From NCBI GenBank assembly GCA_040289475.1, contig PSLF01000002.1:1-64000 (forward strand): 64,000 bases of DNA, read 5' to 3'. Below are positions 45,508 through 55,029 of this stretch, in pieces (position 1 is the stretch's first letter; each line of letters begins with the position of its first letter). The translations under genes and the position numbers were made by a program. This DNA comes from Acidimicrobiia bacterium. GTDB lineage: Bacteria > Actinomycetota > Acidimicrobiia > ATN3 > PSLF01. The notes beneath the pieces are model-generated. The model saw only the letters and a program-made list of their open reading frames with translations. It was not told the origin of the DNA and did no database searches.

Positions 45508-46722
45508 ATGTCGGCACAAGTAATTGTCGATCCAGGACGCGCTACCCAACGTCCCTATGGCGTGGCCATTTACAACTCTAACTTGATATCGACACTTTCG
45601 GACATAGCTCCACAAGATATTGAGCTTCGTCAGTTGTCGCTTGCCGATCCGGGAGAAGTTCTGCCGGGATGGCATGTTCCCTCTGGAGCACTTCCTAAAC
45701 TTCGGATCCCCATGTTTCGTTCGCTGGTGCTAGCTGTCGCTGCTACGCTCCGTCCCGCAGCCGATCTGCTGTTGCTTCGTAGGTCGGACTCGTACTATCA
45801 CGCCCTCGTTCCCGAAGAGGGCCTGCCGGTGGATCCCGAAAGACGCATTGTCTCGGTGCACGGTTTGGAGTCGCTATCTTGTTCGGGCTCGACTATGTCT
45901 AAAGCTAACCTAGCAATCCGCTCGGACTCGGCTCGAAGGTCTGGTGCAGGGATCCGAGGCGCAAGCGACCGCATCTTTGAGTACGTGGCCGCTTCCAGAG
46001 CCATAGTTACCACCTCCTCGTACCTGGCCGAGCACTTGACTAGAGAAGTCGGCATTGATCCGGCGAAGATATCTGTAATTCCAGGAGGGGTCGATCACAC
46101 CCGCTTTTTCCCACGCGAAGAGAGCGAGGTGGAAGAGATCGTCAGCCGGTACTCACTACGTCGTCCCTACGCCGTTAGCGTGGCCGATTCAGGCGCGAGC
46201 GCCCGCCTTGTCGATGTCGAAGCAGTTGCGGATCGAGTGTGGAGAAAAGAGCGCGTTGAAGTAGTCATCGTAGGGACTTCGCGGGGAAGACGCCCGGGAA
46301 CTCGTAGGCTTGGATACGTTCCTCGAGAACACCTTCCGGCGTTGTACTCGGGCGCAGTCGCATTCCTTACGCTTTCAAAGTTTCACGGGTTTCCGCTTTC
46401 AGTACTCGAATCTCTGGCATGCGGTACTCCGGTGGTGGCGGTCCGCTCGGAAGGGATGATCGAAGCTGTAGGTGACCATGCTTTTCTGGTAGAAGAGGGA
46501 GATGTGGACCGGGCGACCGACGGGGTTCTGAAATTCCTTGAGAAACGGTTTCGCAAAAAGGCATCTCTCGAGGGTATCGAGCACGCGCGTAAGTTTTCTT
46601 GGTACAAGACTGCGTTAGCGACTTTGGATCTGTATAGGCGGATCGTGTCCGGCGGAGCCGCGGCCGATATGCAATCCGATCAGAGAGAACGGGCAATCCC
46701 AAGTCCCCAAGAACTGGAATGA
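45508..46722 (+). CDS. GT4-like glycosyltransferase
   Basis: A 404-residue GT-B glycosyltransferase. The C-terminal donor domain shows ISVIPGGVDHTRFFP, VVIVGTSRG, LGYVPREHLPALYSGAVAFL and the ESLACGTPVVA nucleotide-sugar motif preceded by FHGFPLSVLE. The N-terminal domain starts GRATQRPYGVAIYN, typical of mannosyltransferase-like GT4 enzymes. AAAGGCAG precedes the ATG. The acceptor is unknown. The stretch around residues 115-150 (SCSGSTMSKANLAIRS) is Ser-rich and unlike the family core. Confidence 0.85.
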   Translation: MSAQVIVDPGRATQRPYGVAIYNSNLISTLSDIAPQDIELRQLSLADPGEVLPGWHVPSGALPKLRIPMFRSLVLAVAATLRPAADLLLLRRSDSYYHALVPEEGLPVDPERRIVSVHGLESLSCSGSTMSKANLAIRSDSARRSGAGIRGASDRIFEYVAASRAIVTTSSYLAEHLTREVGIDPAKISVIPGGVDHTRFFPREESEVEEIVSRYSLRRPYAVSVADSGASARLVDVEAVADRVWRKERVEVVIVGTSRGRRPGTRRLGYVPREHLPALYSGAVAFLTLSKFHGFPLSVLESLACGTPVVAVRSEGMIEAVGDHAFLVEEGDVDRATDGVLKFLEKRFRKKASLEGIEHARKFSWYKTALATLDLYRRIVSGGAAADMQSDQRERAIPSPQELE

Positions 46723-46795
46723 AGAGGAGAGAGGGCGGAAAACACAGGCTCGCCGCTTTACGCCTACAGCAGGGAGAGTGTTTGTGAGGGCTTTT

Positions 46796-47614
46796 CTAAA
46801 ACTCCAGTCCGAGTCGGCTGGCAATCCTCTTAGAAGACTTGCACCTTTGTAGGAAGCGGTAGCGCGCAGCCTCTTCTACAGAGTCTTCCAACGGCGCAAG
46901 GCGGAGGAATTTGTTGCTACGACGAGAGAGAGCAAGCGATACGAGAGCATCGGCAAAGCTAGGATTGTTGGGCAGCACTGGCCCGTGCAAGTAGGTGCCA
47001 AAACAGTTTCGAACCCTACATCCTTCGGTTCCGTCGACCCCGTTGTTGCCCTGTCCATACCTGACAAATCCCAGGGGCGATGCTTCTCTGCCGAGAATCC
47101 AAGTTCTACCCCCGTGGTTCTCGAACCCTACAAGGCGTCCCCCGATATCTCTGGAGGCCACGACTTCGACGTTTCCGATCAAGCGGCGTCCGTGCCCGCT
47201 CTCTGTTACAGCTGGAAAGATGCCTAGCCCGGGAATAGTCTCCCCCGAGGCCGTTGTGTATCTGAGTCCTAAAAACTGATAGCCGCCGCACACCGCTAAG
47301 ACGACCAACCCCTCTTCAATTGCGTCTTCGAAAGCTTTCTTGTCGATAGCGGCAAGGCGGCTCGCTACCCTTTGTTGGTCTTTGTCGGCTCCTCCACCGA
47401 TTATGACGATATCGATCTCCCCAAATGAAAGACTCTCTACCGATTCCGTCGTATCCAAACGGGCTGGGATTCCCCGCAGCGCGCAACGCCTGAGAAGCGC
47501 TATCGCGTTTCCGCGATCTCCGTACAACCCCATGGACTGGGGAAAAAGATGGAGTATTCGGAGCGGAGTAGCCAAAGTCATTACGGTTGTTATCTTCTCG
47601 AATTCGCTCTTCAT
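46796..47614 (-). CDS. gatD: Lipid II isoglutaminyl synthase, glutaminase subunit GatD
   Basis: With MurT it amidates the alpha-carboxyl of D-Glu in lipid II, giving D-isoglutamine. The 272-residue class I-type amidotransferase is close to the cobyric acid synthase glutaminase. It has LRILHLFPQSMGLYGDRGNA, the nucleophile Cys109 in VLAVCGGYQFLG, GFENHGGRT and the catalytic His in GTYLHGPVLPNNP. ATG 47614 overlaps the murT stop (ATGA), the family's usual coupled arrangement, so the longer ORF is rejected. Confidence 0.93.
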   Translation of the reverse strand: MKSEFEKITTVMTLATPLRILHLFPQSMGLYGDRGNAIALLRRCALRGIPARLDTTESVESLSFGEIDIVIIGGGADKDQQRVASRLAAIDKKAFEDAIEEGLVVLAVCGGYQFLGLRYTTASGETIPGLGIFPAVTESGHGRRLIGNVEVVASRDIGGRLVGFENHGGRTWILGREASPLGFVRYGQGNNGVDGTEGCRVRNCFGTYLHGPVLPNNPSFADALVSLALSRRSNKFLRLAPLEDSVEEAARYRFLQRCKSSKRIASRLGLEF

Positions 47615-49032
47615 CGGCTCTGATCCTCTATGGGAGGGGCCAGCTTCCGCTTCACAAGGTCTGCGCGTAGCGTTCGCATAGCTGTGTATGTGGCTATGAA
47701 TGGAACGGGCCAACCCGGAAGAGCATTCGATAGCGCTGTACATAAAGCGTGGTATGGGTCTCTAAGAGTAAGAACCAGACGCGGGTCCCAGCCGTCGTAG
47801 ACAAGGCGGAGTGCAACGGACTCGGCTCTATCGCCACATGCCACAACCGGCAACATGCAGCCAAGAATTCCAGAAAAGTCGACATCCCAAATCCAGGAAA
47901 TATCTCTTCCATCGGCGATCCTGTCGTTGAGCGCGAAGACGAGAGGGATGCGACAGCTTGGGTATTCTCCTAAAATCTCTGCCTCTTGGCGTACTAAGCG
48001 GAGGTTCTGAGAGATACTTTGAGGGTTCTTCGATAGGAGAAGGTATGCCGGGCGGCCATATACGTTGACCATCTCGGAGCGGCCGTACGCGGCTTTTGTT
48101 TTAGACAAGGCGCGTTCTATAGACGACCTCGAAAGCCCGGCCTCAGTGGCCACTGCCGCCGACGCTGAGGCGTTGTACACGTTGTGTAGACCGGGAAGGG
48201 GAAACATAAACTTCGTGGCTCCGGCGGGACACTCCAGCTGGACCCGCGTTCCCCGCATCCCTCCCGATTCAAAAACAGAAACGGAGTAGTGAGGCTGTGG
48301 TCGATTGAACCCACAGGATCTACACGAATAATGCCCGCCGCCTGTCGCGTAAGCTGTTTCGTAGTCTAGGTCTTCTCCGCAGGAAGGACACGCAGCCGAG
48401 TCAGGCGAAGAAGTTTTGACCTCCTCGGACTCTGGCACCGCCTCGATACCAAAGTAGACGACTCGAACCGATGGAGAAAGCGTTTCTGCCTGTTTAGCAA
48501 CGTGACATATCCGAGGGTCGTCCGCGTTGGCTACTAGTGTCAATCTTCGACTCTCGTCTTTACGCCGTAATGCATCCAGCCAGCGACACACGACCGTATC
48601 GATCTCGCCGTAGCGGTCCAGTTGATCGCGAGCAAGGTTCAACAAGACCACGAAGTCCGGCCCCACTTCTTCGATCGCTGTCGGCAGCGCCCCCTCGTCG
48701 ACTTCGAAAATAGCTGGGGTTTTTTTCGTTTCTAAAAGAGCGGAGACAAGCCCCGGTGTGAGGTTGGCACCAGCTCTATTGGTCGCGACTTTTCCAGCGA
48801 CTTGCCTGAACACCTCCGCGAGCAATGACGTAGTCGTAGTCTTGCCGTTGGTCCCGCTCACAAAGACAACAGGATGCGACAGGCGTTTCGCGAGGTTCTT
48901 CAGAGCATTACGGTCCAAAGCCAGGGTGACCTTTCCCGGCAGAGTGCTTCCTCTATCGGGGTCGAAGAGTCTTAGCAGGCTGCGTACAGCGCGACCGACG
49001 GCTATAGCTCCCGATGCCTTTACTGCGGTTAT
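47611..49032 (-). CDS. murT: Lipid II isoglutaminyl synthase, Mur-ligase subunit MurT
   Basis: ATP-dependent ligase-like partner of GatD. The central Mur domain has VSGTNGKTTTTSLLAEV and DEGALPTAI, a Cys4 zinc ribbon (CPSCGEDLDYE...YSCRSCGF) and the DUF1727 C-terminal domain. The first usual start codon is TTG 48918, giving 435 residues. However, the in-frame sequence upstream (ASGAIAVGRAVRSLLRL, STLPGKVTLALD) matches the conserved MurT N-terminus. It begins at an ATA (49032) placed nine bases after a perfect AGGAGG. I take 49032 as the probable start; no ATG, GTG or TTG lies between it and the upstream in-frame stop. Confidence 0.88.
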   Translation of the reverse strand: MTAVKASGAIAVGRAVRSLLRLFDPDRGSTLPGKVTLALDRNALKNLAKRLSHPVVFVSGTNGKTTTTSLLAEVFRQVAGKVATNRAGANLTPGLVSALLETKKTPAIFEVDEGALPTAIEEVGPDFVVLLNLARDQLDRYGEIDTVVCRWLDALRRKDESRRLTLVANADDPRICHVAKQAETLSPSVRVVYFGIEAVPESEEVKTSSPDSAACPSCGEDLDYETAYATGGGHYSCRSCGFNRPQPHYSVSVFESGGMRGTRVQLECPAGATKFMFPLPGLHNVYNASASAAVATEAGLSRSSIERALSKTKAAYGRSEMVNVYGRPAYLLLSKNPQSISQNLRLVRQEAEILGEYPSCRIPLVFALNDRIADGRDISWIWDVDFSGILGCMLPVVACGDRAESVALRLVYDGWDPRLVLTLRDPYHALCTALSNALPGWPVPFIATYTAMRTLRADLVKRKLAPPIEDQSR

Positions 49033-49214
49033 CTCTCTTTACCTCCTAAATGTGATGTCATTGCAATAGAACCCGTCTCGACCAACTTATACGAGTTGTA
49101 AGCGATCTTATGTAACTGTCGGCCGGGTAGTGGCAATCGTGCGGTTTTTGGATATCCGGGCACTGCGCGATGCTGAACACATCATTCTTTACCATGACCC
49201 GAAGATGGGACCCT

Positions 49215-49241
49215 TCGAGCACTCAAATCCAGAGTGCTCGA
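49215..49241. promoter_or_regulatory. Perfect 10-bp inverted repeat upstream of uvrA
   Basis: TCGAGCACTC and GAGTGCTCGA flank AAATCCA. The repeat lies about 35 bases before the uvrA ATG in the 243-base gap between divergent murT and uvrA. TTTTT occurs nine bases after the repeat, so it could be a weak terminator, a leader hairpin or an operator. It does not match the usual actinobacterial LexA box (CGAAC-N4-GTTCG). Confidence 0.5.
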
Positions 49242-49275
49242 GGATGAGTTTTTCTAGCCGAAGGGTAGAGGGTAG

Positions 49276-52194
49276 ATGTCTGTGACCGACAAAATAGTCA
49301 TCAGGGGTGCGAGAGAGCACAACCTGAAAAATGTCGATCTCGATCTACCACGTAACGCTCTGATTGTCTTCACTGGAATTTCTGGATCCGGCAAGTCGTC
49401 TTTGGCATTCGACACTATTTATGCCGAGGGTCAGAGGCGCTATGTGGAATCGCTCTCGGCATACGCTAGGCAGTTCCTCGGTCAAATGGACAAACCCGAC
49501 GTGGACTTCATAGAGGGGTTGTCACCGGCCGTTTCGATCGATCAGAAGTCCCGCTCCCACAATCCTCGGTCAACGGTGGGGACAATTACGGAAATCTACG
49601 ATTATCTTCGTCTCCTTTACGCCCGTATTGGAAGACCGCACTGTCCCAAGTGCAACAGGTCCATTTCCCGCCAGAGCTCGTCCGAGATCGTAGAGCGGGT
49701 GATGGATTTGCCTGAAGGAACGAGGATTACAATTTTGGCACCCGTGGTGCGTGGACGTAAAGGCGAGTTCGAGTCGCTTCTTTCTGACTTGGCTAAGCAG
49801 GGATTCGCTCGCGCTCGAATCGACGGCGACACCGTCGAGCTGGGCCCGGGAATCCGTCTGGATCGCTACAAAATTCACACCATTTCGGTAGTCGTAGACC
49901 GCGCTCTGGTGCGGCCTGGTTCCAAGCAGCGAATAGCGGACTCCGTGGAAACCGCGCTGGAGTTGGCTAACGGCGTGGCCGAAATAGAGGTCTCGGGGGA
50001 AGGGGACTCTGCTGTATTGGCAGAAGCCGACAGGATCAGCACCGGATCGAAGCGCCCCGACAGCGAAGCCAACAAAGAGCAGATTGAGCCGCAGATGTTT
50101 GTCTTCAGCCGCCACCTTGCCTGCCACGAATGCGGGGCTTACTTTGACGAGCTGGCACCCAGGAACTTCAGTTTCAACTCGCCGTACGGGGCATGCGAGG
50201 CGTGCTCGGGCTTGGGGGTGAGGTTGGAGGTCGACCCGGATTTGGTGGTTCCCGACCCCTGCTTGTCGGTGGCAGAAGGGGCTATCAAGCCGTGGGGGAG
50301 CGGACGCTCTCGCTACTTCGACGCGCTAGTAAAAAGCGTGGCCAAAGAGTTCGACATTGACCTCGATGCTCCTTGGAAGTCCCTTCCAAAGCGCAAAAGG
50401 AACCTGCTTTTATACGGGACCGACGAGCCCGTGATGGTCAGGTACCGCAACCGATACGGCAGAGAACATACCTATTGGGCTCAGTATGAGGGCGTAGTGA
50501 ATTGGCTTGAGCGGCGTCACGGTGAAAGCGAGAGCGACTGGTCGAGAGAGCAAATCGAGTCGTATATGAGAGAGGTCCCATGCCACGCGTGCGGCGGAGC
50601 TAGATTGAGGCGCGAAAGTCTTGCCGTGAGGATTGGGGATTCGAACATTGCCCAGGTTTGTGCTATGTCGATTTCCCGTCTTTATGAGTGGGTGAGTTCT
50701 CTGAGGCTCAAAGAGCGCGAGCAGCTCATTGCCCGTAGAGTGCTGAAAGAAATTACTACGAGATTGAAGTTTTTGATCGACGTCGGTCTGGATTATCTCA
50801 CTCTGGACCGCCCTGCAGCGACGCTGGCTGGTGGCGAGAGTCAACGCATTCGGCTCGCAACCCAAATCGGGTCGGGTCTTGTGGGCGTGTTATACGTTCT
50901 CGATGAACCGTCTATCGGTCTGCACCAGCGAGACAACCGGAAGCTTATCGAAACTTTGGTCAAGCTCAGGGATATGGGAAACACGTTGATAGTCGTGGAA
51001 CACGACGAGGAGATGATCAGATCTGCAGACTTTATCGTAGACATTGGTCCTGGAGCGGGAGAGCACGGAGGTGAGATCGTTGCAGCCGGCAGTATCGATG
51101 TGATCACCTCCGAACCTCGATCAATCACCGGTGCCTACTTAGCAGGGAGGAAGTCTATTCCGGTGCCCGCAAGACGCAGAGAGCCAGGAGAGAAGTGGCT
51201 TCACGTAGAGGGGGCCCGCGAGCATAACCTAAAGAACATCGATGTATCGTTTCCTCTCGGTTGCTTCGTGTGCGTGACAGGCGTTTCCGGCTCCGGGAAA
51301 TCTACCCTCGTAAACGACATCCTACACAGGGCGCTGATGGCCGAGGTGTATGGCTCCCGAATGGTTGCTGGAGCCCATAGGCGCATCCGAGGTGTCGAGC
51401 ACATCGACAAAGTCATAGGCATCGACCAAAGTCCCATAGGAAGGACGCCGCGATCGAATCCAGCAACATACACTGGCGTTTTTGACTACATAAGGAAGCT
51501 GTTTGCCATGACCCACGAGGCGAAGGTGCGGGGATATACTCCCGGCCGCTTCAGCTTCAACGTTAGGGGAGGACGCTGCGAGGCATGTTCTGGGGACGGC
51601 ACTATTCGCATAGAGATGCATTTTCTACCCGATGTCTTTGTGCCATGTGAGGTGTGCAAGGGTGCCCGCTACAACCAAGAGACACTCGAGGTGACCTTCA
51701 AAGGTAAAAACATTGCCGACATACTCGAGATGTCGGTGGAGGAAGCCCTCCACTTTTTCTCAAATCAGCCTTCTATATTTCGGCATCTGCAGGCCCTAGC
51801 TGGCGTGGGCCTCGACTACATAAAGCTTGGTCAACCTGCAACGACCCTCTCTGGCGGGGAGGCGCAGCGCGTAAAGCTCGCGACCGAGCTCGCCAAGCGA
51901 CCTACGGGCCGCACCCTTTACATCCTCGACGAGCCGACAACGGGGCTTCACTTCGACGACATAAAAAAGCTCCTGGCGGTACTCGATCGTCTGGTGGAGG
52001 TCGGCAATACCGTCATAGTCATCGAGCACAACCTTGACGTCATAAAGACAGCGGACTGGATCGTCGATCTGGGCCCCGACGGTGGCGACCGAGGAGGTAG
52101 GGTGGTTGCCACCGGTCCTCCAGAGCATGTTGCGAAAGCGGAGGAATCCTACACAGGCCAGTTCCTCTCCCAGATTCTGCTATCCGCACAGTAG
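49276..52194 (+). CDS. uvrA: Excinuclease ABC subunit A
   Basis: DNA-damage recognition ATPase, 972 residues. Two ABC modules have Walker [15 protein letters not shown] and [14 protein letters not shown], signatures [18 protein letters not shown] and [16 protein letters not shown], and Walker [11 protein letters not shown] and [10 protein letters not shown]. Zinc-binding Cys motifs are [15 protein letters not shown] with [17 protein letters not shown], and CEACSGDG with [20 protein letters not shown] precedes the ATG. Full length, no anomaly. Confidence 0.98.
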   Translation: MSVTDKIVIRGAREHNLKNVDLDLPRNALIVFTGISGSGKSSLAFDTIYAEGQRRYVESLSAYARQFLGQMDKPDVDFIEGLSPAVSIDQKSRSHNPRSTVGTITEIYDYLRLLYARIGRPHCPKCNRSISRQSSSEIVERVMDLPEGTRITILAPVVRGRKGEFESLLSDLAKQGFARARIDGDTVELGPGIRLDRYKIHTISVVVDRALVRPGSKQRIADSVETALELANGVAEIEVSGEGDSAVLAEADRISTGSKRPDSEANKEQIEPQMFVFSRHLACHECGAYFDELAPRNFSFNSPYGACEACSGLGVRLEVDPDLVVPDPCLSVAEGAIKPWGSGRSRYFDALVKSVAKEFDIDLDAPWKSLPKRKRNLLLYGTDEPVMVRYRNRYGREHTYWAQYEGVVNWLERRHGESESDWSREQIESYMREVPCHACGGARLRRESLAVRIGDSNIAQVCAMSISRLYEWVSSLRLKEREQLIARRVLKEITTRLKFLIDVGLDYLTLDRPAATLAGGESQRIRLATQIGSGLVGVLYVLDEPSIGLHQRDNRKLIETLVKLRDMGNTLIVVEHDEEMIRSADFIVDIGPGAGEHGGEIVAAGSIDVITSEPRSITGAYLAGRKSIPVPARRREPGEKWLHVEGAREHNLKNIDVSFPLGCFVCVTGVSGSGKSTLVNDILHRALMAEVYGSRMVAGAHRRIRGVEHIDKVIGIDQSPIGRTPRSNPATYTGVFDYIRKLFAMTHEAKVRGYTPGRFSFNVRGGRCEACSGDGTIRIEMHFLPDVFVPCEVCKGARYNQETLEVTFKGKNIADILEMSVEEALHFFSNQPSIFRHLQALAGVGLDYIKLGQPATTLSGGEAQRVKLATELAKRPTGRTLYILDEPTTGLHFDDIKKLLAVLDRLVEVGNTVIVIEHNLDVIKTADWIVDLGPDGGDRGGRVVATGPPEHVAKAEESYTGQFLSQILLSAQ

Positions 52195-52274
52195 GGATCC
52201 GACCGAAGAACGACTGGTCATCGGTAGGATTGAGTTTTGTTTAGCCCTGGGATACCCAGTTAGCCCGCTTCTTT

Positions 52275-53063
52275 TTACCCTGGCGGTTTGACCGAGTTGA
52301 CCACTAGGTCTTCGGCACCCGGATAACCTGGGGGAAAAAGGCCCCACACGACAAGAACCGCGTTTTCTAAGGGATACATCCAACGCACTTCCTCGAGCTG
52401 AGTGCCGTCAACAGTACCTTTTCCCTTCACAAGTATTCCCCCTCGGAACGGCTCTTCAGTGGAGGTGAGCTCCGGAAGAATTTCGGAGAGGTAGTATCCG
52501 ACTGTCTCGAGTGCGTCGGCGCCGTCGATCCCTTCGGCGGCGACATTTCCTATTCCTATTCGGGGGATGGGACTTTTTGATCCATTGGGCACCAAGGTCG
52601 CCCATAGCTCGATCTGGTCACCCTTCAAGATTTCCCATTCAGATGGGACCGTTACTATCGTGCCGTTTGGGCCTTTGTAGCGGCCCTCACCCAGGTCTTG
52701 CAGCTGTGGTGAACCTGTCCCGGCAACCTCATTTTCAAGAACGGAATTGCTCGGATGTTGGGTGATAGATGAGGCCTGCTGCTCGCCACGGTTTCCTTTC
52801 CCGGATATCGAGGCCGTGCCGCTCCGATAGGCCATTGCAGCTAAGACCACCGAGCCTATCGCTGCTATGAATGCGATGCCCCCAATTGCAGCGCGCTTTC
52901 GGGGTTCGAGCCGCCCGATCGAGTGAAGGCTGTGTAGGCCTTGAAAGTGCTGCACTATATGGCGAAGCCGTCGGCGCCAGGATCGACGCTTTTGGTGGCA
53001 GCGCGGTGCCCTGCCAAAGACACGGCGGATGTCTTCGTCCACCAGTCCCCCCTCGAGTTTCAC
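52275..53063 (-). CDS. Membrane-anchored protein of unknown function
   Basis: A 262-residue protein with a basic cytoplasmic N-terminus (RRVFGRAPRCHQKRRSWRRR), one hydrophobic anchor (about residues 58-77) and an extracytoplasmic part. After a Ser/Gly-rich linker comes a beta-rich domain of about 150 residues (YKGPNGTIVTVPSEWEILKG, VLVVWGLFPPGYPG). The domain looks like a small PsbP/LpqN-type stress-related lipoprotein fold, but that is only a guess. GTG start at 53063. It lies convergent to uvrA and downstream of nadA on the same strand. The 280 bases between it and nadA contain no supported gene. Confidence 0.7.
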   Translation of the reverse strand: MKLEGGLVDEDIRRVFGRAPRCHQKRRSWRRRLRHIVQHFQGLHSLHSIGRLEPRKRAAIGGIAFIAAIGSVVLAAMAYRSGTASISGKGNRGEQQASSITQHPSNSVLENEVAGTGSPQLQDLGEGRYKGPNGTIVTVPSEWEILKGDQIELWATLVPNGSKSPIPRIGIGNVAAEGIDGADALETVGYYLSEILPELTSTEEPFRGGILVKGKGTVDGTQLEEVRWMYPLENAVLVVWGLFPPGYPGAEDLVVNSVKPPG

Positions 53064-53343
53064 ATCGGTACCGCCTTATGACCTTGACCGTAGGGTTCGA
53101 GAATCCTGAGCAGAGTTGGAGTGTTCCAGGCCGTAGCGGTGGTTCGACAACAATTGAGCGTAACTGCGACCTGACGGCTCTGCTATGCCTCAATTCACAA
53201 AATCGATGCCTAGGAGAGGTGATCCTACCCCGATCTCTTCGGACTTTCTTTGTTTGTACGGTATCGCAATTCTGAGCAACGAATCAGCCAAGGGAGAAAG
53301 GGTAGACCTTTGTAATGGTTGGTGAATACCAAAGGCCGCCTAA

Positions 53344-54447
53344 TCAACCCGCGATCTCGAGCATGCGATCCAGAGCGAGCTTGGCGTCGTGTGCGGTGTC
53401 GGCATCAACCGTTATCTGGTTGACAATTCGCCCATCGGCCAGAGACTCCAAGCACCACGCCAAGTGGGCGGCGTCGATGCGGAACATTGTGGAGCATGGG
53501 CAGACTATTGGATCTAAGCTCATTACGGTCTTTCCAAGAGGAGCCATTTCTCTGGCTAGCCGCTGGACCAAGTGAATCTCGGTTCCCACTCCCCACGTGG
53601 ACCCTGACTGAGCCTCGGTGATCGTCTTCTTTATCTGCTCAGTGGATCCAACGAAATCAGCCAGGAGTACGACTTCATGGGCGACCTCGGGGTGAACAAT
53701 AACCTTGCCTTCTGGATGCTCTGCCCGAAATCGATGCACCATGTCGGTGGTGAAGCGTTGGTGCACAGAGCAGTGTCCTTTCCAGAAGATGAAGGTCGCC
53801 TCTTTGAGCGCTACCTCGTCGATTTCCGAGTAGTCGGCGTTTGGATCCCAAACGAACTCGTCACGCTGGGTGAAGCCCATAGCACGTGCGGTATTCCTGC
53901 CGAGGTGCTGATCGGGTAGAAAGAAAATCTTCTCTCGCTGTTGTAGCCCCCACTCGATTACCTTGGGCGCGTTCGAGGATGTACACACCGCACCACCTCG
54001 CGCGCCTACAAAAGCTTTTACTGCAGCCGACGAGTTCATGTATGTAATAGGCATGACCGAATCAATGTCGAGAACCTGAGAAAAGTACTCCCAAGCCTCT
54101 TCCATAGCATCGATTGGAGCCATGTCCGCCATTGAGCAGCCAGCGTTGAGATCGGGGAGGATTACGATCTGGCTGTCGGAGGTGAGGATGTCAGCCGATT
54201 CTGCCATGAAGTGAACTCCGCAAAAGACAATGTATTTAGACTCGAGGTGTTCTGCGGCGTACTTGGCGAGCTTGTAGGAGTCGCCTGTGGCATCGGCCCA
54301 GCGATACACCTCGTCTCTTTGGTAGTGGTGGCCGAGGATTATGAGATCTTTACCGAGTCGCTGGCGAGCGTCGGCAATCATTTTTTGGAGCGCGGCTTCG
54401 TCTGCCTCCCGATAGCGCGCGGGTAGCGTAGCCTGTAGCCGGAGCAT
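53344..54447 (-). CDS. nadA: Quinolinate synthase
   Basis: Condenses iminoaspartate with dihydroxyacetone phosphate in NAD synthesis using a 4Fe-4S cluster. Probable cluster ligands are Cys104 (NAGCSMADM), Cys226 (WKGHCSVHQRF) and Cys316 (LDPIVCPCSTM). Other conserved parts are ILGHHYQRDEVYRWADATGDS, FCGVHFMAESADIL, YMNSSAAVKA and HPEVAHEV. AGGAGG lies just before the ATG. nadB and nadC are not in the window. The leader carries strong hairpins. Confidence 0.96.
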   Translation of the reverse strand: MLRLQATLPARYREADEAALQKMIADARQRLGKDLIILGHHYQRDEVYRWADATGDSYKLAKYAAEHLESKYIVFCGVHFMAESADILTSDSQIVILPDLNAGCSMADMAPIDAMEEAWEYFSQVLDIDSVMPITYMNSSAAVKAFVGARGGAVCTSSNAPKVIEWGLQQREKIFFLPDQHLGRNTARAMGFTQRDEFVWDPNADYSEIDEVALKEATFIFWKGHCSVHQRFTTDMVHRFRAEHPEGKVIVHPEVAHEVVLLADFVGSTEQIKKTITEAQSGSTWGVGTEIHLVQRLAREMAPLGKTVMSLDPIVCPCSTMFRIDAAHLAWCLESLADGRIVNQITVDADTAHDAKLALDRMLEIAG

Positions 54448-54485
54448 ATTTCCTCCAGGAGTTATTCGATAATGGCCCCGATTGA

Positions 54486-54570
54486 CCGGTGACCCCCCTG
54501 GCCGGGGTCACGGGGATGGCGGCCTCGGAGCCTTTGCGAGCTAAAAGCCGTCTTCTAAGCCAGGCGGCTT
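54486..54570 (-). ncRNA. Structured leader upstream of nadA (unclassified)
   Basis: On the minus strand two stems precede nadA. AAAGCCG/CGGCTTT (about 54547-54570) encloses a 14-base loop, and GTGACCCC/GGGGTCAC (about 54490-54513) has a GC-rich loop. The segment between them contains GCTCGCAAAGGCTCC. No T-run follows the second stem. The position fits a riboswitch or attenuator for NAD synthesis, but I could not match the conserved bases of the NAD+-I (nadA) motif or other known classes. The rest of the 415-base gap up to 54862 shows no gene that I can support. Confidence 0.3.
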
Positions 54571-54862
54571 TCGTATTCAGTGTAGCTAACACACGAGGGG
54601 CTGATCACATTTCTTAGGTCTCTTGGAGCTCTGGGCGCCAGTGTGCCGAGCCGTACAGCCTGGAGCTCCCTTCTTATGCATGCAACTCTCAATTCGACAG
54701 TAGGACGAAGCCAGCTGGACTGAGGGAGAGTCGAGCCTGGCGCTCCTCTCCCATACCACAGGCAATCCCGGTGTGGGAGGGTATTGACAGCTCGGATCAC
54801 CGCCTATAGGATCTCGACCATTCAAGCGACAAGCCTCATGTGCCGGGGGCGGGGCAGCTGGA

Positions 54863-54952
54863 ATGATCAGGGGAACACAAGCCTACGCCAGATTGCGGCC
54901 GAAGAAGCCTAATTCGGCGCTACCCTTCCTAATCTCTCTCTCTCTCTCGTAG
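54863..54952 (+). other. Out-of-frame signal-peptide start of the TolB-repeat gene (phase OFF)
   Basis: From ATG 54863 the reading frame gives a basic N-region (ARLRPKKPNSA) and a hydrophobic run (LPFLISLSLS). It then stops at TAG, 54950-54952, directly after the TC repeat. The downstream ORF, in a different frame, is open through the same point as VALAPAATSQAEPQ, which supplies the rest of a signal peptide with an A-x-A-like cleavage site. Removing one TC unit joins the two into one signal peptide followed by the giant protein. In the present sequence this start yields only a 29-residue peptide. Upstream ribosome-binding sequence is G-rich (GGGGCAGCTGGA). Confidence 0.75.
54933..54948. repeat. 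(TC)8 dinucleotide repeat inside a signal-peptide coding region
   Basis: Eight uninterrupted TC units, flanked by AA and GT. The repeat lies exactly where the upstream signal-peptide frame and the downstream protein frame diverge. Seven or ten units would restore one ORF; eight do not. Dinucleotide tracts of this type change length by slipped-strand mispairing in phase-variable genes. Confidence 0.95.
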
Positions 54953-55029
54953 CACTCGCTCCTGCTGCCACCAGCCAAGCTGAACCTCAGAGCCCATATC
55001 TTCTAGTCGCCTCGAGCCAGGGGCTTTCT

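Noticed and set aside
49150-49200. LexA/SOS box upstream of uvrA at GAACACATCATTC
   Set aside because: The left half matches the actinobacterial box but the right half has several mismatches.
49570-50127. 185-codon minus-strand ORF inside uvrA
   Set aside because: Covers conserved uvrA sequence in antisense and has no family features.
54448-54600. Cyclic di-GMP riboswitch upstream of nadA
   Set aside because: Only a partial CGCAAAG-like match; the conserved first half and tetraloop receptor of the class are absent.
54555-54825. Minus-strand ORFs of about 80 codons in the nadA-propeller gap
   Set aside because: Products are low-complexity, lack ribosome-binding sites and overlap each other in different frames.
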